From NCBI GenBank assembly GCA_020465985.1, contig JAANYP010004422.1, positions 1-64,000 on the forward strand: DNA of 64,000 nt. Direction: 5' to 3'. The stretch comes from Centrapalus pauciflorus. Taxonomy: Eukaryota > Streptophyta > Magnoliopsida > Asterales > Asteraceae. Every line of letters starts with the position of its first letter. The stretch's first letter is position 1. A model generated the notes under the pieces. That model was not told the origin of the DNA. It did not search any database and worked only from the letters and a program-made list of their open reading frames with translations. The position numbers were made by a program, and so were the translations under genes. Positions 17,889-29,521 of this stretch are shown here, piece by piece.

Positions 17889-20800
17889 TCATCTAACACT
17901 TTGGTAAACAAATCCGATATGATATTCAGTTGGTACAAAATATAATTCTACATTACCATTTTCTACATGATCTTTTATGAAATGGTACCGAATGTTAATG
18001 TGTTTAGTTTTGGATTGTTGTACCAGATTTGAAGCAATTGCAATTTCGCTCTGTGAATCAAAATAGATAGGAATCTTCTGAGGTGGAAACCCGTAGTCTC
18101 GCAGTTGGCTCTTCATTCACAACACTTGTGAACAACATGATGATACAACAACATACTCAGCTTCTGCTGTTGATGGAGATACACAATGTTGTTTCTTGGA
18201 TGACCAGCAAACAGGTTTGTCACCAAGAAATTGAACTGCTCAAGATGTGCTCTTACGATCCATTTTGTCACCTACATGATTAGCATCAGAATAGGCAGTC
18301 AATGCAAATGATGATTCCCTAGGATACCACAAACCTAAGTTTGGTGTACCCTTCAGATATCCTAAAATTCTTTTGGCAGCAGCCAAATGTGATTCCTATG
18401 GATTTCCCTGATATCTAGCATAGACACAAGTAGCAAACATAATATCATGTCTACTCGTAGTTAAATACATTAATGACCCAATAATTCCTCGATAGTGAGT
18501 GACATCAACAGGTTTCCCTGAAATGTCCTCATCGAGCTTTGATTTAAAATCAAGAGCCATGAGTGTTTTCATGGGAGTACCATTGACCATGTTAAATTTC
18601 TTTAACATGTATTGTATGTATTTTGACTGATTAATAAAAATTCCATCAGTCAATTTTTTTACTTGTAGCCCCAAGAAAAAAATTATTACATCGATCATGC
18701 TCATTTCAAATTTCTAGGACATTAAAAACGAGAACTTTTTACCAAATTCGGTGTTTGTAGACCCAAATATTATATCATCTACATAATTCTGAATTACTAT
18801 GATATTGGGACCCTGTTGTTTAATGAATATGGTAGTATCCACTGCACCTTTGTTGAAGCCACATTTTAAAAGACATTTTCATAGGGCATCATACCAAGCT
18901 TGTGTGTTTATTTAAGGCCGTACAGTGACTTGTCTAAAATATATACATGATCAGGCTTCGAAGGAATGGTAAATCCTTCGGGCTGATATGTATATACTTC
19001 ATCTGTTAACTCCCAATTTAAAAACGCAGTTTTTACTTCCAATTGATATAAAGTGAAATTTTTATAACATTCTAATAGTCTCTATCCGGGCAACGGGGGC
19101 AAATGTTTCATCGTAGTCTATTCCCTCCTGTTGGTTGTATCCTTTGGCCACGAGTCGTGCTTTGTTCCGAATGCTGAGAGCATATTCATCTTTCTGGTTC
19201 TTGAAAATCTACTTCGTGCCAATGATGGATTTTTCTTTCGGTATTTCTACCAATCTCCAGACTTTCAACCTCTCAAACTGATTGAGCTCCTCTTGCATCG
19301 CTACTATCCAGTCTGTATCCAGAAGAGCTTCCTTCAACGTTTTTTGTTCAATATTACTCAAAACATTTGAGAAGAGGCATTCATTTAATGTAGTTCTTCG
19401 GGTTTTTACAGAAGTAGAGGGATCACCAATGATATTTTCAGGTGCGTGGTCCCTTGTCTGTTTGAAAGTATGAGGATAAGGTTGAAGATCGTCTTGTTTG
19501 GGATTCAAGTCAAGGTAGGGAATACGGGGGATAAGTTATTATATTGATGGGATATCAACTGAGGTAGTGGTTTCAGATTTATCAATATTCAAGGGAGTAT
19601 CATTAGATTCTGGAGCTTGAGATTGTTGTACACTTTCAGTAGGAATGTGTACATCAGTCGTTGAAACTTCACTAGTATCTTCAGAAATTGGTTGATGTGA
19701 ATGATCGGAGACTATGACAGGATCTTCAGTAACCCTGTCAGGAACAAAAATAGGATCATCAGATTTGGTATTTTCAAAGTAGTATTCATAAAAATTTTCA
19801 AACAATTTATTTAAATCATTATTATCGTCTTTCAGCTCTGGTGACTTCACAGAAGCCATTTGTTTAGACTCGGTTCCTGAACTGGCATGTTCAGGAGCCA
19901 TCACGATGCCTTCATCGTATTTAACGTTGACTCTTTCATTGAAGATCTTCGTGTGTTTGTTGTACACTCGAAATGGCACCGATTCATTTGAGTATCCAAT
20001 AAATATGGCTTCATCAGCTTTCTGATTAAATTTTCCCAAATTGTCTTTATCGTTCAAGATAAAACACCTGCATCCAATGAGATGAAAAATTTAATATTAG
20101 GCACTCGTTTATTATCAGCTCATATGGAGTTTTCCGAATCTTTTATTAATTATAGATCTGTTTTGGGTGCACGCAATTGCCACAGCTTCAGCCCAGAGGA
20201 ACAACGGCAGATTTGATTATGCGAGTATTGTCCTTGCAGATTCCACAAGCATACAGTTTCGTCTTTCAACTACTCCATTTTATTGTGGGGTACGAGCCAC
20301 CGAAAATTTATGCGTTATCCCAACAGAAGTAAGAAATGTCTCGAGGAACTTGTTCTTGAACTCTGTACCATTATAAGATCTAATGGTCTGGACAGTAAGC
20401 TGCAACTTAACTTGTATCTTGCATATAAAGTCAATTATTATTTCAATAGCTTTAGACTTGGATCTCAGGAAGAAAACCCGTGTGTATCTTGAATAATCAT
20501 CTACTATCACCAACACATATTTCTTTTTATTGATGCTTTGTACCATCATAGGCCCGCATAAATCCATATGAAGTAACTCCAATGGCCTAGCTGAAGAATG
20601 TTCAACCTTTAATTTGTATGACGCCCTCACCATCTTCCCTTTTTCACATGCTGCACACAACTGCTCCTTTTGAAATCGGAGAGTTAGTAGACCTTTTACT
20701 AAACCACCTTTTGCAAACTTGGTCAGTTCTTTAAAGTTAAAATGAGATAGACGGTGATGCCACAACCAAGATTCTTTTGATGTTGCCTTAGACAGTAAGC

Positions 20801-21318
20801 AGACATCTTTCTTCAAATTAATATTTGCTAAGTCTATGGAGTATAAATTTGGTTTCCTAGTTCCAGCTAGGATTTCCTTCCCTTCCCCAGATCTTATACT
20901 ACACTTATTCGCCTTGAAATTGACTTCCAACCCTTTATCGCACAGTTGGCCAATGCTGAACAGATTGTGGCCAAGACCATCAACATAGAATACATCTGAA
21001 TGGTAATCTTGTCGTATTCCAGACTTCCATAGCCTTTGATCGGACAGAACTGATCATTTCCAAATCTGACCGTCCCACAAAATTTGTCAAAAAAATTCGT
21101 TAGGGTGTCTCGTTGTCCGGTCATGTGCTTGGAACATCCGAAGTCAAGGTACCACGCATGATTTACGAACAAGACGAAGTAAAATGTGAGGTACCCACTT
21201 ATAGTTGGATACTTTGGACTTCGGTAAATCATGTGGTATTTCTTCAGGATGATTAACAAATAATTTCTTGGTCTTTGGAACGCACTTTTTAACAGTCTTT
21301 TTGGGTATCCATTTTTGT
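17889..21318 (-). pseudogene. pol: SvE pol, left duplicate (protease to RNase H, truncated)
   Basis: Minus-strand pieces in order: protease edge (LDFGCSKHMTG, with Phe where Ser is usual), integrase zinc domain (WHHRLSHFNF then CAACEKGK), core (LLHMDLCGPM), connector rich in Asp/Ser/Thr (19539-20057), RT N-part (19209-19508), YVDDIIFGS near 18784-18760, RT/RNase H (18396-18704), TAEAEY, and the RNase H end (17889-18116). The second integrase aspartate is Tyr (IRSYNGTEF, 20373-20375). A stop replaces Gln in the PQQNG motif, and several frameshifts separate the pieces. The 5' side ends at the duplication junction. Not functional. Confidence 0.9.
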
Positions 21319-21513
21319 ACCAGGGTTTCATATGCAAAAGGTTTCTACTCACATCAGATAGAACCAATTTTGGCTTTTAGTCATAACAGACTAGAGCCCG
21401 TCTTTCAATGCAACAATGGCTTCTAGTTAATCTAGCTAAGGGCTTTCAATTATTTTAAACTGAAACCCAAGCCTCCGCGACAAATGGCTTCTAATCACTT
21501 CCGATTAGAACCC
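21319..21513 (+). repeat. Partial hairpin array, duplicate copy
   Basis: Starts inside the second hairpin (ACCAGGG) and repeats units 3 to 7 of 13139-13312 exactly. The first hairpin and a half are missing because the duplication breakpoint lies there. 21571-21841 repeats the shuffled direct repeats, and 21842-22788 repeats the SvC 3' non-coding region. Confidence 0.85.
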
Positions 21514-22788
21514 GAGTCTGAAAGACAAATGTTGCTGGAATTCCTACCCTGAATTCAACTCCGTGCTGATTTGTAATAGAGGGAGTTTTATTTTTATAAA
21601 AAAAATTTTCTCTTAATTAATTTCTATGAATTGACTAACTGTTTGTAAAGCTTAGATGGGTATAAATTTCTATAAATTTTGGTTTGCTCCTTGGGTAGGT
21701 CTTCCGGTTCATAGAAATTTTTTGTAATAGAGGGAGTTTTATTTGGTTTGCTCCTTGGGTAGGTCTTCCGATTCATAGAAATTATTTTTCTCTTAATTAA
21801 TTTCTTAATTAATTTCTATGAATTGACTAATTGTTTGACTAGCAGAGGTAAAATGTAAATGACATGGGTATATTTACAGGAGATGGTGGGTCTATAAAGC
21901 TTACTGAATTTATTTCTGAAAACTGAGCCGGAGGGAGCTTAGTTGAAAAATGCTGAGAGCTGAGAGTTGAGAACGAATTTGAAGAAAAGAAAATCCTATC
22001 TACACTGTGTCTGCTGGGTAAACCTCATAATCTATCAAGTCCTAGGTGACCTGATATTGAAAAAGACGTCATGAACCTAGTGACGCATGCACTTAACCCT
22101 ACCAACCACTCAGTTATCTCTCAAAAGAATTTTGTTTCAATAATCACGGAGAAATAACACATTTTTGTCGATATATTAGTTGGATATTATTGATATTGAA
22201 ACAAGGAAGACATTTGCTCAAGTCTCCGAATTCATTTGATGCACATTGTGTCTAGAGCTGATTATATACACTTTTATGACACATCGAGTCTGACGATCTG
22301 TGTGACTATAAACTGCTAGTCCAAAGTGACTAAGCCAGAACAAATAAGAATGATTCTTTCATGATAAAGGATTTCATGATGACTATTTGGAAATCCTACC
22401 AGTGTTAATATCACTCCAACGCTGAACGTAGGTCACATAGATTATGTCTATTATGCAAACAGGAATCCTTTGTGGACCCGGACTCGTTATTTTACAAATG
22501 AATTTGTTTCATTTTCCCCAAAGTTGAGAAGCTTTGTTTATTTTGAAAGAATATTCATTTGAGAGGGAGTGAGATATACTTGTTTAGATTAAGGGGAGTG
22601 GATATCAGTTTGAGGAGGAGAAAGTAAATTTGTAAGATTTTTTTGTATTGTAATTGTCATTATACTTTGATGTTGTATTTCTACTACTGTAACTTCACTG
22701 CATCTACGTCTCTGTAGATTTTACATGATGTTCATATATTTTATAATCATCATGAGGGGGAGAAAAGCTATATTTTCAGAGATATCTG

Positions 22789-24417
22789 TGTTAAAATCAA
22801 TTTTAGTTGATGAATTAAATATGTCTAGGGGGTGTTTTGTAATTAATGCATAGTTGACTTTTGGATATAAATAGTATTTTTCTCTTTGTAAATGTACGAA
22901 TCTGAAATAGTAATTGGACGGAGCTGACATTGTGATTGCACGGATTATCACAGAAGATTAGGAATACAATGTACTCTATTGTTCATCATCTCTGTAATCA
23001 TCTTTTAGTGCAAATCAATCATTCGATTAATGTTTCTTGTCTTTGTAATTGTTTGTCTTGAATGTTTGATTGATTAATCTGGAATATCATTTTATAATGA
23101 GTATATCTTTGCTAATGAGTCACAAAGACAACATAGATTGAGGCGTGAAGCTCAGAAGATTGTTCAGAAAGAAATCAGAGATATGTTGACACTACTGATT
23201 GAAGATGAAATAAGTAAGAAGAAGGAAAAAGTGTTGAATTTATCTGCAAAGCAATCAGCTGATTATATCAAAAAGAGGAACAACCTTCCTTATCTTGAAG
23301 ATCACCTGGAAAAGAAAATATTTTGTAAGAAGCTAGCTCCGTGCACATTTTTTAAGTTTTTCAGAGTTCTGGAGCCTAATATGCTAAATTTAGCAAATTA
23401 TGCTAGCTTCTTGCAAAATAAAGCTCAGCCGGCGGATAAGGTCAGAAGTGAGTTCACGATTGTTGACCTAGTAAAGATTGAGAAGCATCGTTTTGTTAAG
23501 ATCTTTTAGCCTACCTTTACCGTGACCAGAGCTGATGGAAATGCCTATACATTCACCGAGGCTGATATGTTTGGAATGCATTTGGTCGACATTGAAGATC
23601 TATTTGATGAGCTATGTAGAAATAAGAGAAATGAGCAATGTAGATTTGCACTAAAGACTCTTTTTCACTTCATGCACAACAAATTGGTGCTTATGTCTGT
23701 GCAAGATCTACAGATTGGTGTAGAAAGAGGGATGAGAAAGATTAACATCACTGCGCCAAACCGTTTCATCAAATTTATGGAAAATCTGAAAGAATTCCAA
23801 GTTGTCATGGCCAAGCATCCTGTAATAATCTACAAAGATAAAGATCAAAAGCTAAGGGCTTTGCAGAGCATTGAATTGAATAAGTTCTGTGATGGAACAT
23901 TGCAAAAGGTGATGAAAGGCTTTAAAGGGAAGTTAGCAGCTGACAATAAAAGAAAGACAAAGAAGAGAGCACTGAGTGTTAATGACAAAAAGCTAATTGT
24001 TGAATTCATATCAAAGATAAATTGGAGACCGTCAAACAGAAAAAGTATCAGACGTGTTGAGATGAAGTTGGGATTATCAACCTGAAGACTAATTACAATT
24101 CATCAAAGGGGGAGAATGTTAGAATCAATTTTAGTTGATGAATTTAATATGTCTAGGGTGTCTTTTGTAATTAATGCATAGTTGACATTTGGATATAAAT
24201 AGTATTTTTCTCTTTGTAAATGTACGAATCTAAAATAGTAATTGTACGGAGCTGACATTGTGATTGCACGGATTCTCACAGAAGATTATGGCTACAGTGT
24301 ACTCTATTGTTCATCATCTCTGTAATCATCTTTTAGTGCAAGTCAATCATTCGGTTAGTGTTTCTTGTCTTTGTAATTGTTCGTATTGAATGTTTGATTG
24401 ATTAATCTGGAATATCA
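22789..24417 (+). mobile_element. miniD, right duplicate
   Basis: Same element as 14588-16216, carried by the tandem duplication, not an independent insertion: flanks are identical too. LTRs are 22789-23089 and 24117-24417; polypurine tract 24105-24116. Confidence 0.9.
23138..24085 (+). pseudogene. miniD accessory-ORF part, right duplicate
   Basis: Identical to 14937-15884, including the in-frame TAG (23507-23509). The shared stop shows the damage predates the duplication. Confidence 0.7.
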
Positions 24418-25002
24418 ATCTACTTAAGTAGTTTGAAGACAATTGCAACAACAGTTCAATACAGTTGAGAAAACTGCAAAATATATAAAGATGAAAAACG
24501 ATAAGTTGTATTTGTTTGATCAAGGGAGAGAATTGAAAACTGTTCGTGATTCAATGGGGAGAGATTGATCATAAGAAAAGAGAAGATCAGAGAACAAGAG
24601 ATTTGAAGATCAAAGAGAGACAAAGAGAAGAAATATCTATTTGAAGACTTAGAGATCAAAGAGAAGAAAAGAGAAAAGAATTGAAGTTCTTGATCTGAAC
24701 TTTAATTGAAAATTGCTTTCATCTCTAATGGGGAGATTGTTGGGTACAAGTATTAATAGAGATGATAACAATTATATTCTATAAGTTCAGGGGTTTTATT
24801 GTAAATACTTAATACTTTGTATTTTGTATAAATAGGTAATGTATGTTGTTGAATACGGTTACACGAATCTGAGATAGATAACACATACTGATTGTGTAGA
24901 GTGTTGTGGAAGAAAGCTTTCAAGAAACTTTCCATGTAATATTCTTTCTTTCTCTTAATACAAGCATTCGACTTATTGTGTTGATGATTGTTGTTCATAT
25001 CA
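24418..25002 (+). repeat. SvC purine-rich segment and LTR (24738-25002), right duplicate
   Basis: Exact copy of 16217-16801. Confidence 0.65.
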
Positions 25003-26089
25003 TATGATTGTGTTTAATGTTAAATGAATTGTATGAAATCTAAATTCACAAAATCTGATTTTGAACAACTTCCCTTTACTGAACATGATCTGCAAACCAC
25101 ATTTTGAACATTAACAATCCACTTTTCAGTAGGGTAAAAACTCGAAAAAAAAAATCAAAATATAAATCCAAATTAAATGTCGTATGTTGTGTTCTAAGTC
25201 TTGAAATTTGATTTTCAATCTTAGATGAACATTATACGCATACCCATACTTTCAATTTCAGATTTGATTAACAAACAAGCAATATCCCATTTACACACAC
25301 CGACACACACTAATGAACACACAGTAGCACATATAAGAACTTAAAACTCGAATAAAGAACATTAAAAAAATATAAAACAGTAACAAAAATCATAACAGAA
25401 ACTTACAATGATTCTGGAATCTTGGATTTACTGACGCTTTAGTGTGTTTAGGTGATTGAAAATTGAGAGAACAGAGGAAGAAGAAGTAAAGTGGTCGGAT
25501 ATTCGAAAAATATGAGTTTGAATTTCAAAATTCGAACTTATACTCCTTTTATTTTTGAAATTTTAAGCCCGACCCATTTTAAATTTTACCCCATTCTCTC
25601 CTTTTAACCGTTTAAGACCAATTAAAAAAATTGACACACCAAAAAATCAACAAACATAACAAAACACAGACAACAAAAAAATATTTAACAACGATAAAAA
25701 AGTTTGAACAACACAAAGATAAAATGAAGTAAAAAAATTTTAAATAAAAAAATAACCAAAATAAATATTGCTCCCCCTTGAATTTTGCATTTATGCTCCC
25801 CCTCAGATTAATATCATCTGTTAAGCTTGCTCCCCCTGCAATCATTCTGATAAAAAATTATTAGATATACAAATATCAGATAAAAATATTTTTTTGCTCC
25901 CCCTGCACATGACAATCCGATACTGTTAAATATCAGGAAAAAAATAAAAAACATTTAAATCACATGAGATTAACAAAAATTAAATCAAGTAAAACATTGT
26001 AAAATTAAAATTTTATTTTTTAGCAACTGAATGTTTAAATCTACCGATTCAACATACCCAATTTGTATACCAAAAAGTTAAAGTGTTTT
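25003..26089 (-). other. SvE accessory-ORF start, putative intron and polypurine tracts, right duplicate
   Basis: Exact copy of 16802-17888: 28-codon ORF start at 25086-25003, putative intron 25406-25090, four polypurine tracts between 25904 and 25770. No other feature seen. Confidence 0.7.
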
Positions 26090-29000
26090 TCATCTAACAC
26101 TTTGGTAAACAAATCCGATATGATATTCAGTTGGTACAAAATATAATTCTACATTACCATTTTCTACATGATCTTTTATGAAATGGTACCGAATGTTAAT
26201 GTGTTTAGTTTTGGATTGTTGTACCAGATTTGAAGCAATTGCAATTTCGCTCTGTGAATCAAAATAGATAGGAATCTTCTGAGGTGGAAACCCGTAGTCT
26301 CGCAGTTGGCTCTTCATTCACAACACTTGTGAACAACATGATGATACAACAACATACTCAGCTTCTGCTGTTGATGGAGATACACAATGTTGTTTCTTGG
26401 ATGACCAGCAAACAGGTTTGTCACCAAGAAATTGAACTGCTCAAGATGTGCTCTTACGATCCATTTTGTCACCTACATGATTAGCATCAGAATAGGCAGT
26501 CAATGCAAATGATGATTCCCTAGGATACCACAAACCTAAGTTTGGTGTACCCTTCAGATATCCTAAAATTCTTTTGGCAGCAGCCAAATGTGATTCCTAT
26601 GGATTTCCCTGATATCTAGCATAGACACAAGTAGCAAACATAATATCATGTCTACTCGTAGTTAAATACATTAATGACCCAATAATTCCTCGATAGTGAG
26701 TGACATCAACAGGTTTCCCTGAAATGTCCTCATCGAGCTTTGATTTAAAATCAAGAGCCATGAGTGTTTTCATGGGAGTACCATTGACCATGTTAAATTT
26801 CTTTAACATGTATTGTATGTATTTTGACTGATTAATAAAAATTCCATCAGTCAATTTTTTTACTTGTAGCCCCAAGAAAAAAATTATTACATCGATCATG
26901 CTCATTTCAAATTTCTAGGACATTAAAAACGAGAACTTTTTACCAAATTCGGTGTTTGTAGACCCAAATATTATATCATCTACATAATTCTGAATTACTA
27001 TGATATTGGGACCCTGTTGTTTAATGAATATGGTAGTATCCACTGCACCTTTGTTGAAGCCACATTTTAAAAGACATTTTCATAGGGCATCATACCAAGC
27101 TTGTGTGTTTATTTAAGGCCGTACAGTGACTTGTCTAAAATATATACATGATCAGGCTTCGAAGGAATGGTAAATCCTTCGGGCTGATATGTATATACTT
27201 CATCTGTTAACTCCCAATTTAAAAACGCAGTTTTTACTTCCAATTGATATAAAGTGAAATTTTTATAACATTCTAATAGTCTCTATCCGGGCAACGGGGG
27301 CAAATGTTTCATCGTAGTCTATTCCCTCCTGTTGGTTGTATCCTTTGGCCACGAGTCGTGCTTTGTTCCGAATGCTGAGAGCATATTCATCTTTCTGGTT
27401 CTTGAAAATCTACTTCGTGCCAATGATGGATTTTTCTTTCGGTATTTCTACCAATCTCCAGACTTTCAACCTCTCAAACTGATTGAGCTCCTCTTGCATC
27501 GCTACTATCCAGTCTGTATCCAGAAGAGCTTCCTTCAACGTTTTTTGTTCAATATTACTCAAAACATTTGAGAAGAGGCATTCATTTAATGTAGTTCTTC
27601 GGGTTTTTACAGAAGTAGAGGGATCACCAATGATATTTTCAGGTGCGTGGTCCCTTGTCTGTTTGAAAGTATGAGGATAAGGTTGAAGATCGTCTTGTTT
27701 GGGATTCAAGTCAAGGTAGGGAATACGGGGGATAAGTTATTATATTGATGGGATATCAACTGAGGTAGTGGTTTCAGATTTATCAATATTCAAGGGAGTA
27801 TCATTAGATTCTGGAGCTTGAGATTGTTGTACACTTTCAGTAGGAATGTGTACATCAGTCGTTGAAACTTCACTAGTATCTTCAGAAATTGGTTGATGTG
27901 AATGATCGGAGACTATGACAGGATCTTCAGTAACCCTGTCAGGAACAAAAATAGGATCATCAGATTTGGTATTTTCAAAGTAGTATTCATAAAAATTTTC
28001 AAACAATTTATTTAAATCATTATTATCGTCTTTCAGCTCTGGTGACTTCACAGAAGCCATTTGTTTAGACTCGGTTCCTGAACTGGCATGTTCAGGAGCC
28101 ATCACGATGCCTTCATCGTATTTAACGTTGACTCTTTCATTGAAGATCTTCGTGTGTTTGTTGTACACTCGAAATGGCACCGATTCATTTGAGTATCCAA
28201 TAAATATGGCTTCATCAGCTTTCTGATTAAATTTTCCCAAATTGTCTTTATCGTTCAAGATAAAACACCTGCATCCAATGAGATGAAAAATTTAATATTA
28301 GGCACTCGTTTATTATCAGCTCATATGGAGTTTTCCGAATCTTTTATTAATTATAGATCTGTTTTGGGTGCACGCAATTGCCACAGCTTCAGCCCAGAGG
28401 AACAACGGCAGATTTGATTATGCGAGTATTGTCCTTGCAGATTCCACAAGCATACAGTTTCGTCTTTCAACTACTCCATTTTATTGTGGGGTACGAGCCA
28501 CCGAAAATTTATGCGTTATCCCAACAGAAGTAAGAAATGTCTCGAGGAACTTGTTCTTGAACTCTGTACCATTATAAGATCTAATGGTCTGGACAGTAAG
28601 CTGCAACTTAACTTGTATCTTGCATATAAAGTCAATTATTATTTCAATAGCTTTAGACTTGGATCTCAGGAAGAAAACCCGTGTGTATCTTGAATAATCA
28701 TCTACTATCACCAACACATATTTCTTTTTATTGATGCTTTGTACCATCATAGGCCCGCATAAATCCATATGAAGTAACTCCAATGGCCTAGCTGAAGAAT
28801 GTTCAACCTTTAATTTGTATGACGCCCTCACCATCTTCCCTTTTTCACATGCTGCACACAACTGCTCCTTTTGAAATCGGAGAGTTAGTAGACCTTTTAC
28901 TAAACCACCTTTTGCAAACTTGGTCAGTTCTTTAAAGTTAAAATGAGATAGACGGTGATGCCACAACCAAGATTCTTTTGATGTTGCCTTAGACAGTAAG

Positions 29001-29521
29001 CAGACATCTTTCTTCAAATTAATATTTGCTAAGTCTATGGAGTATAAATTTGGTTTCCTAGTTCCAGCTAGGATTTCCTTCCCTTCCCCAGATCTTATAC
29101 TACACTTATTCGCCTTGAAATTGACTTCCAACCCTTTATCGCACAGTTGGCCAATGCTGAACAGATTGTGGCCAAGACCATCAACATAGAATACATCTGA
29201 ATGGTAATCTTGTCGTATTCCAGACTTCCATAGCCTTTGATCGGACAGAACTGATCATTTCCAAATCTGACCGTCCCACAAAATTTGTCAAAAAAATTCG
29301 TTAGGGTGTCTCGTTGTCCGGTCATGTGCTTGGAACATCCGAAGTCAAGGTACCACGCATGATTTACGAACAAGACGAAGTAAAATGTGAGGTACCCACT
29401 TATAGTTGGATACTTTGGACTTCGGTAAATCATGTGGTATTTCTTCAGGATGATTAACAAATAATTTCTTGGTCTTTGGAACGCACTTTTTAACAGTCTT
29501 TTTGGGTATCCATTTTTGTAC
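26090..29521 (-). pseudogene. pol: SvE pol, right duplicate, joined to gag
   Basis: Same damaged protease-integrase-RT-RNase H as the left duplicate, with the same lesions (Tyr for the second integrase aspartate at 28574-28576; stop in PQQNG). Pieces: RNase H end 26090-26317, RT/RNase H 26597-26905, RT N-part 27410-27709, connector 27740-28258, integrase 28481-29131, protease within 29095-29400. This copy continues without a break into gag at 29522, so it is the one in original context. YVDD is intact near 26980. Confidence 0.9.

Larger units (their letters stand above)
13118..21320 (+). repeat. 8201-bp direct tandem duplication, left copy
   Basis: Every base and reading frame I compared recurs exactly 8201 bp downstream, with no substitution or indel seen. 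The left edge is at ACCAGGGTTTCAT (13118) and the right edge at GTAC (21320); the copies share AC at the junction (21319-21320). The block spans the end of the hairpin array, miniD, the SvC LTR, and the 3' region and most of pol of SvE. Confidence 0.95.
21319..29521 (+). repeat. 8201-bp direct tandem duplication, right copy
   Basis: Identical in order and sequence to 13118-21320. At its right end (29521) the SvE sequence continues leftward-transcribed into gag, so this copy holds the original junction to the rest of SvE. The left copy ends abruptly in the protease region of SvE and abuts the hairpin array. Confidence 0.95.

Noticed and set aside
20167..20492. Plus-strand ORFs opposite SvE integrase
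   Set aside because: Shadow frames of the minus-strand integrase.
22789..24417. Second independent insertion of miniD
   Set aside because: Flanks, stop codon and every base match the first copy, so it was copied by the 8.2-kb duplication.
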